Positions 42,495 through 48,684 of a stretch of DNA of 48,684 nucleotides are shown here, piece after piece. The stretch's first letter is position 1, and each line of letters opens with the position of its first letter. The position numbers and the translations under genes are program-made. The stretch is from Bacteroidota bacterium (GTDB lineage: Bacteria; Bacteroidota; Bacteroidia; Chitinophagales; Saprospiraceae), in assembly GCA_024642665.1 (NCBI GenBank), contig JAHEAR010000005.1, forward strand, positions 1-48,684. The letters are read 5' to 3'. The notes under the pieces were generated by a model, which was given only the letters and a program-made list of their open reading frames with translations, searched no databases and was not told where the DNA came from.

Positions 42495-43117
42495 GGTAAA
42501 GACCTTGGACTCACTGTGAAGGCGCAGTCCTTCATCTGTAGACCTTGGACCTTAGACTGATCTCATTAGCTCGGGAGTTGTGATTTGTCGAAACGCAGCT
42601 TAGATCAGGTCCGCTAGGCGTGAGTGATTTAGTGAGTCTCGTGTCTGTTTGGTTAAAGGTTAAATGAAAATTAATTATCACTCCGCCCTCTGCTCTCTGC
42701 CCTCCGCCCTTTGTCTCGCGTCTCGTGTCGAAAAGTTGCGTGTCGCTTTATCTAAGGTCTAACCCACGGTAAGCAGCGAGCGTACTTAGAGTATGTGGAT
42801 GAAGCAAAAACAGAGGTGACACGGAAACGGAGAGTAGAAAAAAGTATCCCATTGCTATTGGCCTGAAAGGGACTCCAGGATAGGTATAAGTAGGATGTTT
42901 GACCATTCACATGTATTATAATTAACATGTATAAAACACTTTATATCAAAATATTGCAATAAAAGATAAGTATAATTTTCATGCAAACAGGGAATCCCTC
43001 TCCTTTTTATATTCCTTCCGGAATTAACAATTTGTTTATCAGGTCGCGGCGGTTCCAGCCATTTGATTTATTGCAAGCACCCTCCTTTTTGCGTACCTTT
43101 GCAGAAATTTTTAGATT
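42495..43117. repeat. 623-base repeat-filled gap after rlmN
   Basis: No gene. 42501-42560: GACCTTGGA/GACCTTAGAC units (GTC module on the opposite strand) around a small GAAGG-CGCAGT-CCTTC hairpin related to the CATGAAGG family. 42616-42627: AGGCGTGAGTGA, shared with 40024. 42640-42665: GTCTCGTGTCTG and GGTTAAAGGTTAAAT. 42685-42726: heptads GCCCTCT, GCTCTCT, GCCCTCC, GCCCTTT, GTCTCGC, GTCTCGT. 42727-42762: GTCGAAAA block. The rest is unremarkable until the promoter at 43071. Confidence 0.7.
43071..43101 (+). promoter_or_regulatory. Promoter of the fatty-acid hydroxylase family gene
   Basis: TTG (43071-43073), 20 bases, TACCTTTG (43094-43101), followed by C. The leader to the ATG at 43118 would be about 10 bases. 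Confidence 0.65.
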
Positions 43118-43780
43118 ATGGCTGGCCACGGAGAAGCTACAGAAAACAGGGTATTCAAGAACCCCATTTTAGAGAAACTGACGCACACACATATCGCGTA
43201 CCCGCTGACCATATTTTATGGATTAGGAGTTATCCTATTAGCGTACACGCTTTACTATGGAATTCTTGGCCCGGGAGCAAGTATTCTTTTATTTTTTGGA
43301 GGTCTTTTGACTTTCACGCTGGTGGAATACCTCATTCATCGGTATACGTTTCATATGGAAGTGAGTTCGCCTAAAAAGGAACGCCTTCAATATGTACTTC
43401 ATGGTGCCCACCATAACTTTCCAAAAGATAAATCCCGACTAGCCATGCCACCTATTGTAAGCATTCTTTTGGCTTCTGTTTTTTTCCTTTTTTATCGTAT
43501 TCTTTTAGGGGAATATGGAATTCCTTTTACGGGTGGTTTTGTAGCGGGCTATGCTACCTACCTCTGTGTTCATTATTCAGTGCATGCTTTTCCTCCGCCG
43601 AAAAACTTCATGAAAATACTTTGGATCCATCATGCACTGCATCATTACCAGCAACCTGATGCCGCTTATGGTGTTTCTTCACCACTATGGGATGTATTCT
43701 TCAGAACGATGCCGGAAAAAAGAGGCTTCAACGTAAAGACCAAGACAGGTTATATTGATGACCGCTCAGGAAATCTTTAA
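43118..43780 (+). CDS. Fatty acid hydroxylase superfamily protein (FA2H-like)
   Basis: 220 residues, polytopic membrane diiron enzyme. Four membrane spans surround the histidine clusters HRYTFH, HGAHH, HYSVH and HHALHH, the eight-histidine pattern of the sterol desaturase/fatty acid hydroxylase superfamily (PF04116). The compact size and the EYLIHRYTFHMEV...LHGAHHNFPKDKSRLAMPP spacing resemble fatty acid 2-hydroxylases such as Scs7/FA2H, which hydroxylate the N-acyl chain of sphingolipids; many Bacteroidota make sphingolipids, so that role is plausible but unproven. Own promoter; followed at once by 53-base tandem repeats. Confidence 0.88.
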   Translation: MAGHGEATENRVFKNPILEKLTHTHIAYPLTIFYGLGVILLAYTLYYGILGPGASILLFFGGLLTFTLVEYLIHRYTFHMEVSSPKKERLQYVLHGAHHNFPKDKSRLAMPPIVSILLASVFFLFYRILLGEYGIPFTGGFVAGYATYLCVHYSVHAFPPPKNFMKILWIHHALHHYQQPDAAYGVSSPLWDVFFRTMPEKRGFNVKTKTGYIDDRSGNL

Positions 43781-43784
43781 GTTT

Positions 43785-43935
43785 ACCATGAAGGCGTAGC
43801 GCAGCGTAGTCCTTCATGGTAACTCCTTCATGGAAGATCAATTTAGGCGTAGCGCAGCGTAGTCCTTCATGGTAACTCCTTCATGGAAGATCAATTTAGG
43901 CGTAGCGCAGCGTAGTCCTTCATGGTAATTCCTTC
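43785..43935. repeat. Three tandem 53-base repeats with palindromic CATGAAGG/CCTTCATG cores
   Basis: Copies begin with GGCGTAGCGCAGCGTAGTCC at 43793, 43846 and 43899, exactly 53 bases apart, nearly identical. Each contains CCTTCATGG that can pair with a preceding CCATGAAGG. The array fills the space between the hydroxylase and the converging LytTR gene. There are no unique spacers, so it is not CRISPR. Related, reverse-oriented copies lie at 48190-48590. Confidence 0.9.
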
Positions 43936-44635
43936 AAGGAGTTTTTACTTTTTGCATGACAAGTTCCTTATAGGTTCTTCCGATGGGAAGAATGATGTTC
44001 CCTATTTCGATTTGACCGGCACTGTACGCGGATATCCTGTTCAGGGGTACTACATATGATTTATGGATGCGTATAAAATCCCCGGCATTCAACAACTCCT
44101 CGATTTCACCGATCTGAAGCTTTGTCGTAACGGTATGTTCAGTCGTATGAATTTTGACATATTCTTTAATACTTTCTATATAAAGAATGTCTTTATTGTA
44201 AATCTTTACCTGACGCTTGTCTACGTTGAAGAAGTGGAATAATTCTGCACCGGTGGAAGCTTCGGAATGAATTTGTCTGGAACTATCACTCGATTTTATT
44301 TTATTGACAGCTTGTAAGAATCGACTAAACTCAATTGGTTTGAGCAAATAATCCACCACATTGAGATCATATCCATCCAGCGCATATTGATGATACGCTG
44401 TAGTCAAAATGACCTGGTACTGGTTTTGAATGGTTTTAATAAATTCAATGCCATTTATTTTTGGGAGATGTATGTCTACAAAGAGGACATCTACTTTGTG
44501 ATTTTGGAGATACGCTGATGCTGATAGGACATCTCTGCACGTAGCGACCAATTGCAGGTTTGGTACATCCTGAATATAGTCCTGCAATATCTCAGCCGCT
44601 AGTGGCTCATCTTCTATGATCAAACAATCAAGCAT
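43934..44635 (-). CDS. LytTR-family response regulator
   Basis: 233 residues. Receiver domain with DCLIIEDEPLAAEIL (acidic pocket) and the phosphoacceptor Asp54 in LFVDIHLPKINGIEF; VILTTAYHQYALDGYDLNVVDYLLKPI ends the domain. LytTR DNA-binding domain from ~135: NKDILYIESIKEYVKIHTTEHTVTTKLQIGEIEELL...FIRIHKSYVVPLNRISAY. It forms a two-component pair with the kinase encoded just upstream (8-base overlap, ATGCTTGA). Targets unknown; the divergent VCBS gene is one candidate. Its 3' end reaches into the 53-base repeat area. Confidence 0.92.
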   Translation of the reverse strand: MLDCLIIEDEPLAAEILQDYIQDVPNLQLVATCRDVLSASAYLQNHKVDVLFVDIHLPKINGIEFIKTIQNQYQVILTTAYHQYALDGYDLNVVDYLLKPIEFSRFLQAVNKIKSSDSSRQIHSEASTGAELFHFFNVDKRQVKIYNKDILYIESIKEYVKIHTTEHTVTTKLQIGEIEELLNAGDFIRIHKSYVVPLNRISAYSAGQIEIGNIILPIGRTYKELVMQKVKTP

Positions 44636-45806
44636 ATAAAAATGAGTTCAAATCAATAGTTAGGATTACCTCAAAATCTGTATCCCGTGGAATGACCTCC
44701 AAATTATAACTTTTGTAGAGAATGGCTAATTGGCGTCTGATATTGGAAAGCCCAATCCCTTTTTCTGTTAGCCCATCGGAAGCCATATTTTCTGATAAAT
44801 TATTCCTGACAGAGAAGACCAGTTTTTTATCATGAAGAGCCGCGTTAATTTCTATTTGAGTATCCAGCCCATGGCTATGTTTAAAGGCATTTTCGATGAG
44901 CGGGATCAATAGCAATGGAGAAATACCGGCAGTGTCATGATCGATAGCTTCTTTATATTGAATGGTCAGGTGTTCCTGAAATCTTATTTTTTGCAGCGCG
45001 ATATAATCTTTGATAAGCTGGAGCTCATCCCGGATAGGGTTAGTTGGGGGACTGGTCTGGTAAAGCATATAGCGCAATATCTTGGACAAATGCATGATGG
45101 CATTGGAGGTGTTTGGATCTTGTTTGCGACTTAGGGCATATATGCCATTTAGGGTATTGAACAGGAAATGTGGATTAGTCTGCGCTTTTAAATAAAGCAG
45201 TTCAGTATTTAGCTTTTCCTGAACTAGTCTTGATTCTTGTTTTAAATAGTTGACTCTCAGCAACACCAATTTGATAGCGATGGCACTGAAAACAACAGGG
45301 ATGATATCAAATAAAGAATAGATGTATCTCGCCAGTAAACTTGAAAAGCCATATCGGGGATGTTCTTCCCCAAAAATGTGTACCCAAATTACTGTATGTG
45401 TCAGGACTCTGATGAGGAGGGTGCCTAGCAGTAAAACAAAAATAAATTCAAAGAGATATCTTAGAATTGATTTTCGATTAGATATAATATAATCAGAAAA
45501 AGAGCCTGCACTGTTGGTTGCCTGACTACGCGACCAACGTGGAATGATGCTGTAAAGGGTATAATAGACTACAAATATTTTAATGCTATAAATAAGAATC
45601 TGAGACAGCAGAACACGCAGGAAAGCATCCCAGGTAGGATTAGATGAAAAGCTTGTAGACATGTATAATACATTGAACAAGCTCATGCTAAAGAATACAC
45701 CCCAAAACAGGAGATGCCTGAAGACCCTTTGACGCACCATAGAAGTAAAATATGGGGCCAAATTAGTGCTTTTGCCGACCTCCTGGGTAGACAAGCCTAC
45801 CAACAT
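44628..45806 (-). CDS. LytS-type sensor histidine kinase
   Basis: About 392 residues from the ATG at 45806. A TTG at 45824 lies upstream, and an ATG at 45740 (MVRQRVFRHLLFWG) is an equally good shorter start. Four membrane segments (HLLFWGVFFSMSLFNVLYM; FLRVLLSQILIYSIKIFVVYY; YLFEFIFVLLLGTLLIRVLT; LFDIIPVVFSAIAIKLVLLRV) precede a His_kinase domain (PF06580): QTNPHFLFNTLNGIYALS with phosphoacceptor His213, then PLLLIPLIENAFKHSHGLD (N box) and GLTEKGIGLSNIRRQLAILY (G box). There is no separate periplasmic sensor domain. It is partner of the LytTR regulator gene that it overlaps. Confidence 0.9.
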   Translation of the reverse strand: MLVGLSTQEVGKSTNLAPYFTSMVRQRVFRHLLFWGVFFSMSLFNVLYMSTSFSSNPTWDAFLRVLLSQILIYSIKIFVVYYTLYSIIPRWSRSQATNSAGSFSDYIISNRKSILRYLFEFIFVLLLGTLLIRVLTHTVIWVHIFGEEHPRYGFSSLLARYIYSLFDIIPVVFSAIAIKLVLLRVNYLKQESRLVQEKLNTELLYLKAQTNPHFLFNTLNGIYALSRKQDPNTSNAIMHLSKILRYMLYQTSPPTNPIRDELQLIKDYIALQKIRFQEHLTIQYKEAIDHDTAGISPLLLIPLIENAFKHSHGLDTQIEINAALHDKKLVFSVRNNLSENMASDGLTEKGIGLSNIRRQLAILYKSYNLEVIPRDTDFEVILTIDLNSFLYA

Positions 45807-46002
45807 CCGTTTCCTTCCTCCCAACGACTCGATTTCCCAATCGAAGGACCTTCGTCATTCTCTACACGTCATGTGAAGGGCACATAGTGCAGTAGGGAGA
45901 TATAATATTTTCATATGCGTAAATCTTGTTTCGTTTGTATGGCATTAAATAAGTAGTGCGCATCAAAACAAAACTGCTTAGTTCATTAAAAACAATATTC
46001 AG

Positions 46003-47748
46003 ATGAAAAATTATTTCGTTGCCATTTGCGTAGCATTTCCATTTTTGGGTATGACCCAAACATTTACAAAAGTAACTGACAGCCCATTGAGTACACATCC
46101 GGGTGATTCCAGAAGTGTCAATTGGGTCGATGTAAGTAATGATGGCTATATCGATTGTTTCATTTCCAATGGGCCTTCCAGTGGTCAAAACAATTCGCTA
46201 TTCCTTAATAATTCAAACGGGGGTTTTACGCTGGTAGAAAATGACCCAATCGTCACGGACAATAAACCATCGGATGGTGCCAGCTTTGCGGATATTGACA
46301 ATGATGGAGATCTGGATGCTTTTGTGGTCAATTGGTATAACCGCCACAATATGGCTTACCTTAATAATGGAATGGGTCAGTTTACACAAGTCACAGATGG
46401 GCTTTGGGTGACCAATTCCGGCTATTCCGAAACTGCTGCCTTTGGGGATTATGACAATGATGGATTTGTTGATTTGTATGTTACGAATAGTGAGGGGATC
46501 AGAAGAAACTTTCTCTATCGAAACAGAGGGGAAAATAATTTTGAGAACGTAGAGGAAGGAAGTTTGGTGACAGATCAATCAGCATCACGAAATGTAAGTT
46601 GGTCAGACATAGACGGGGATGGTGATCTCGATTTATTTGTCACCAATGAACTGGGGCAGAAGGATGCGTTGTATAAAAATAATGCGGGTACTTCTTTTGA
46701 AAAGATAACCGATGTGGAAATTACTTCTGAAGGATTTAGTACGATGAGTTCCAGTTGGGCCGATATTGATAATGATGGCGATTTGGATTTATTTCTGGCA
46801 ACCAATCAAACAAAGAACCAACTTTATCGTAATGATGGTGATTTTGTTTTTACAAAGCTGTCCAACTCTGCTGTTTCTGCGAGCAACACCAATTCTTTTA
46901 GTAGTGCTTGGTCCGATATTGATAATGATGGTGACCTCGATTTGTTTGTGACCAATGCATTTGCCAGTGGCACTCGGCTAAAGAATAATTTGTATTTGAA
47001 TGATGGGCATGGTGAATTTACGGCTGTTGATGAAGGTGTGGTGGTGACAGATGCTGGCTGGTCTTACGGTTGTGCCTTTGGGGATTATGACAATGATGGG
47101 TTTCAGGATCTGGCGGTGGCTACGACCAGATTTGATGGAAAAGATGAAGTGGACTACCTGTATCACAATGATGGCAATGATAACCATTGGATTATGCTTT
47201 CATTGGTGGGGACAGTTTCCAATCGTTCGGCCATTGGTGCAAAAGTGAGAGTGAAATCTTTTATCAACGGTGCACCTATTTGGCAAATGAGAGAGATATC
47301 ATCCCAAAGTGCGTACTGTAGTCAGAATGATATGCGGGCTCATTTTGGATTGGGGGATGCGGAAGTCGTCGACAGTGTTATGATTGAATGGCCTTCCGGT
47401 ATAGTCCAGTATGTAACGGATATATCAATCAATCAAATTTTATCCATTGAAGAGCAATTGATCAATAGTTCAGGCAGTAGCAATGATCTGATAGAACTCA
47501 ATGTATATCCAAATCCTACGGATTCCAATATTCAAATCAATGCCAGTTTTGGCGAATATGTTGATAAGCTATCGATGGAGATTGTTGGGAGTGGAGGTCA
47601 GGTTGTATTCTCTACAATAGTTCATGTGGGAGGTAGTCAGTGGTTGTATGCATTTGATTTAAAGCAGCTAAATGCTTCTCCGGGAACATATTTTATAAAA
47701 ATAAAAACGGCTACTTCGGAAATAATTGAGATAGTAAGCTTGATCTAA
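46003..47748 (+). CDS. VCBS/FG-GAP repeat protein with ASPIC/UnbV domain and T9SS sorting domain
   Basis: 581 residues. Signal peptide KNYFVAICVAFPFLGMTQ. Seven FG-GAP/VCBS-type calcium-loop repeats of the DIDNDGDLDLFVTN kind form a beta-propeller over ~20-390. An ASPIC/UnbV domain follows (RSAIGAKVRVKSF ... MRAHFGLGDAEVVDSVMIEWPSG, about 400-470), then a type A T9SS C-terminal domain (LNVYPNPTDSNIQINASF ... LNASPGTYFIKIKT). It is a secreted, probably surface-attached protein, possibly an adhesin or sugar-binding protein. Divergent from the LytS gene with 196 bases between. No clear TAnnTTTG box (nearest TTCGTTTG has one mismatch). Confidence 0.88.
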   Translation: MKNYFVAICVAFPFLGMTQTFTKVTDSPLSTHPGDSRSVNWVDVSNDGYIDCFISNGPSSGQNNSLFLNNSNGGFTLVENDPIVTDNKPSDGASFADIDNDGDLDAFVVNWYNRHNMAYLNNGMGQFTQVTDGLWVTNSGYSETAAFGDYDNDGFVDLYVTNSEGIRRNFLYRNRGENNFENVEEGSLVTDQSASRNVSWSDIDGDGDLDLFVTNELGQKDALYKNNAGTSFEKITDVEITSEGFSTMSSSWADIDNDGDLDLFLATNQTKNQLYRNDGDFVFTKLSNSAVSASNTNSFSSAWSDIDNDGDLDLFVTNAFASGTRLKNNLYLNDGHGEFTAVDEGVVVTDAGWSYGCAFGDYDNDGFQDLAVATTRFDGKDEVDYLYHNDGNDNHWIMLSLVGTVSNRSAIGAKVRVKSFINGAPIWQMREISSQSAYCSQNDMRAHFGLGDAEVVDSVMIEWPSGIVQYVTDISINQILSIEEQLINSSGSSNDLIELNVYPNPTDSNIQINASFGEYVDKLSMEIVGSGGQVVFSTIVHVGGSQWLYAFDLKQLNASPGTYFIKIKTATSEIIEIVSLI

Positions 47749-47751
47749 AGG

Positions 47752-47817
47752 CTATTGTGATGCATAACCCAGCTCTTCCAGTTTAGATTTAAGTATTATT
47801 TGGAGTGTTTGTTTGCC
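47752..47817 (-). pseudogene. C-terminal remnant of a GIY-YIG gene
   Basis: On the minus strand, 47817-47752 reads GKQTLQIILKSKLEELGYAS followed by Q and a TAG stop. It aligns with the last 21 residues of the GIY-YIG protein encoded at 47851-48129 (GKRTLQIMLKATLDELGYLPK, one residue longer here as given in two parts: GKRTLQIMLKATLDELGY, LPK). Everything upstream of the shared glycine is replaced by a CCTTCATGG-family repeat (47818-47836), so the paralogue is truncated at a repeat boundary. Confidence 0.75.
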
Positions 47818-47850
47818 GTGCAGTCCTTCATGGCAAGCCTGATCTAAAAG

Positions 47851-48129
47851 CTATTTTGGTAGATAGCCTAGTTCATCCAGTGTTGCTTTAAGCATTATTT
47901 GGAGTGTTCGTTTTCCGGAGTTGGTCTTGAAGTAAGACTCTCTTCTGAGTGCGTCTTCTTTTCGAAGATGAGCTTCATAATAAATGAGTATCAATGGTCT
48001 TCGGTTTACTGTACTCGCATTTTCTCCATTATTATGTTCAGTGAGTCTTCGGAATACATTATTTGAATAACCGAGATAAAGTTTTCTATCTCGCTCGCTA
48101 AATAGTACGTAGGTATAATAAAAGTTCAT
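47851..48129 (-). CDS. Short GIY-YIG nuclease family protein
   Basis: A 92-residue stand-alone GIY-YIG domain: YYTYVLFSERDRKLYLGYSNNVFRRLTEHNNG (GIY reads TYV, YIG reads YLG; the Arg after NNV is the catalytic arginine position), then LIYYEAHLRKEDALRRESYFKTNSGKRTL with the conserved Glu in RRESYFK. Family members are single-strand or structure-specific nucleases; this UPF0213-like group occurs in several copies in Bacteroidota genomes, with no settled role. ATG at 48129; minus-strand TAACTTTG at 48165-48158 is a likely -7 box. It is surrounded on both sides by CATGAAGG-family repeats. Confidence 0.87.
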   Translation of the reverse strand: MNFYYTYVLFSERDRKLYLGYSNNVFRRLTEHNNGENASTVNRRPLILIYYEAHLRKEDALRRESYFKTNSGKRTLQIMLKATLDELGYLPK

Positions 48130-48157
48130 TAGGGGTATGGACTTTTTTCGGGCTATT

Positions 48158-48165
48158 CAAAGTTA
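48158..48165 (-). promoter_or_regulatory. Candidate -7 box of the GIY-YIG gene
   Basis: Minus-strand TAACTTTG matches TAnnTTTG, 28 bases from the ATG at 48129; -33 not clear. Confidence 0.4.
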
Positions 48166-48184
48166 GGGGGTTAGTGCATACGAT

Positions 48185-48684
48185 GCCATGAGGGACTTCA
48201 CCCATGAAGGACTCCGCCCATGAAGGACTCCGCTGCGCTATGCCTTCATGGTGCTGCGTCTAAATACAAAGTAAAAGGGACTAATAATAAAGGAGAGTTA
48301 GTGGTGCGCCATGAAGGTTTTCACCCATGAAGGACTCCGCTGCGCTATGCCTACATGGTGTTACGCCTTCATGGCGAGCATGATTTTCGGAACGGATAAG
48401 AAATCATTGAATGAAACGCCATGAATGCGTAGAAAGAATGAAGGAATGAGCCTTCATTCCAAGGACAAGGACCTCGTCCTTTTCGAACGAAGGATCTAAT
48501 GAGAAAGGAAATTCTATGGTGCGCCATGAAGGACTTCACCCATGAAGGACTCCGCTGCGCTACGCCTACATGGTGTTACGCCTTCATGGCGAGCATGATT
48601 TTCGGAACGGATAAGAAATCATTGAATGAAACGCCATGAATGCGTAGAAAGAATGAAGGAATGAGCCTTCATTCCAAGGACAAG
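48185..48684. repeat. CATGAAGG-family repeat region with a 215-base-spaced direct duplication
   Basis: No gene in the last 555 bases. Several copies of CATGAAGGACTCCGC and CCTTCATGG (48185-48250, 48311-48385, 48525-48590). A block of at least 167 bases starting GGTGCGCCATGAAGG at 48303 recurs at 48518, exactly 215 bases later, and the second copy runs off the window end. The repeats are the reverse complement of the 53-base tandem units at 43793. Confidence 0.9.

Noticed and set aside
42981-43374. Two plus-strand frames overlapping the start of the hydroxylase gene
   Set aside because: They are out-of-frame shadows; the hydroxylase frame has four diagnostic His clusters and a good promoter.
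43785-43935. Regularly spaced repeats as a CRISPR array
   Set aside because: The 53-base copies are contiguous, with no unique spacers, and there are no cas genes nearby.

Overview
The window looks like chromosomal DNA of a member of the Bacteroidota, most likely from the Saprospiria/Chitinophagia side. The evidence is a gingipain-type sortase-like protein and a VCBS/FG-GAP protein with type IX secretion (T9SS) C-terminal domains, a DUF2723 membrane glycosyltransferase, a bacterial GGGP-synthase homologue, a LytS/LytTR pair, and several promoters of the Bacteroidota form TTG-N(17-21)-TAnnTTTG. The exact genus cannot be read from the sequence. I saw no tRNA, rRNA, CRISPR array, phage or intact insertion sequence.

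Layout. 1-4.7 kb is a surface-polysaccharide locus: the end of a GT2 glycosyltransferase, a polysaccharide pyruvyl transferase family protein, a Wzt/Wzm-type ABC exporter and a putative rhamnosyltransferase. 4.8-20.6 kb is a long minus-strand run: a PorU2-like C25 protein, an alpha/beta hydrolase, RecX, a GHMP (mevalonate-kinase-like) kinase, a membrane-anchored hydrolase, a 54-residue basic membrane protein, RsgA, a TolB-like propeller/barrel protein, GGGP synthase, an S4-domain pseudouridine synthase and DnaB. 21-32.9 kb is mixed: GT4 glycosyltransferase, NadB, M28 peptidase, RpiB, DUF2723 protein, an OmpA-family protein, RNase HII, a GNAT acetyltransferase and a methyltransferase. 33-37.7 kb is a tightly overlapped three-gene operon: a GltD-like iron-sulfur flavoprotein plus the alpha and beta subunits of a 2-oxoacid:acceptor oxidoreductase. 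38-48.7 kb is looser and repeat-rich: two paralogous lipoproteins of unknown function, a GT2 glycosyltransferase, RlmN, a fatty-acid-hydroxylase family enzyme, a LytTR regulator with its kinase, a VCBS/ASPIC T9SS protein and a small GIY-YIG protein with a decayed paralogue.

How genes fit together. The first locus makes and exports a surface glycan. The C25 protein, the VCBS protein and the OmpA-family protein belong to the outer surface and T9SS biology. The GHMP kinase and GGGP synthase suggest isoprenoid-linked lipid chemistry. The Kor-type operon probably moves electrons between a 2-oxoacid/CoA couple and a nicotinamide cofactor through its flavoprotein.

The most unusual material is between genes. 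Five intergenic regions carry a modular repeat built of roughly 7-base units: AAAGTGA-type, GGTTA-type and GTCnnnn-type blocks and an ATTCGTAATTC block, ending in arrays of GCYYYNN heptads that always have the pyrimidine-rich strand on +. A second family of palindromic CATGAAGG...CCTTCATG repeats fills 42.5-48.7 kb, and a MITE-like inverted-repeat element lies at 29.46-29.66 kb. These, together with the paired lipoproteins and the truncated GIY-YIG paralogue, are the best candidates for something undescribed.
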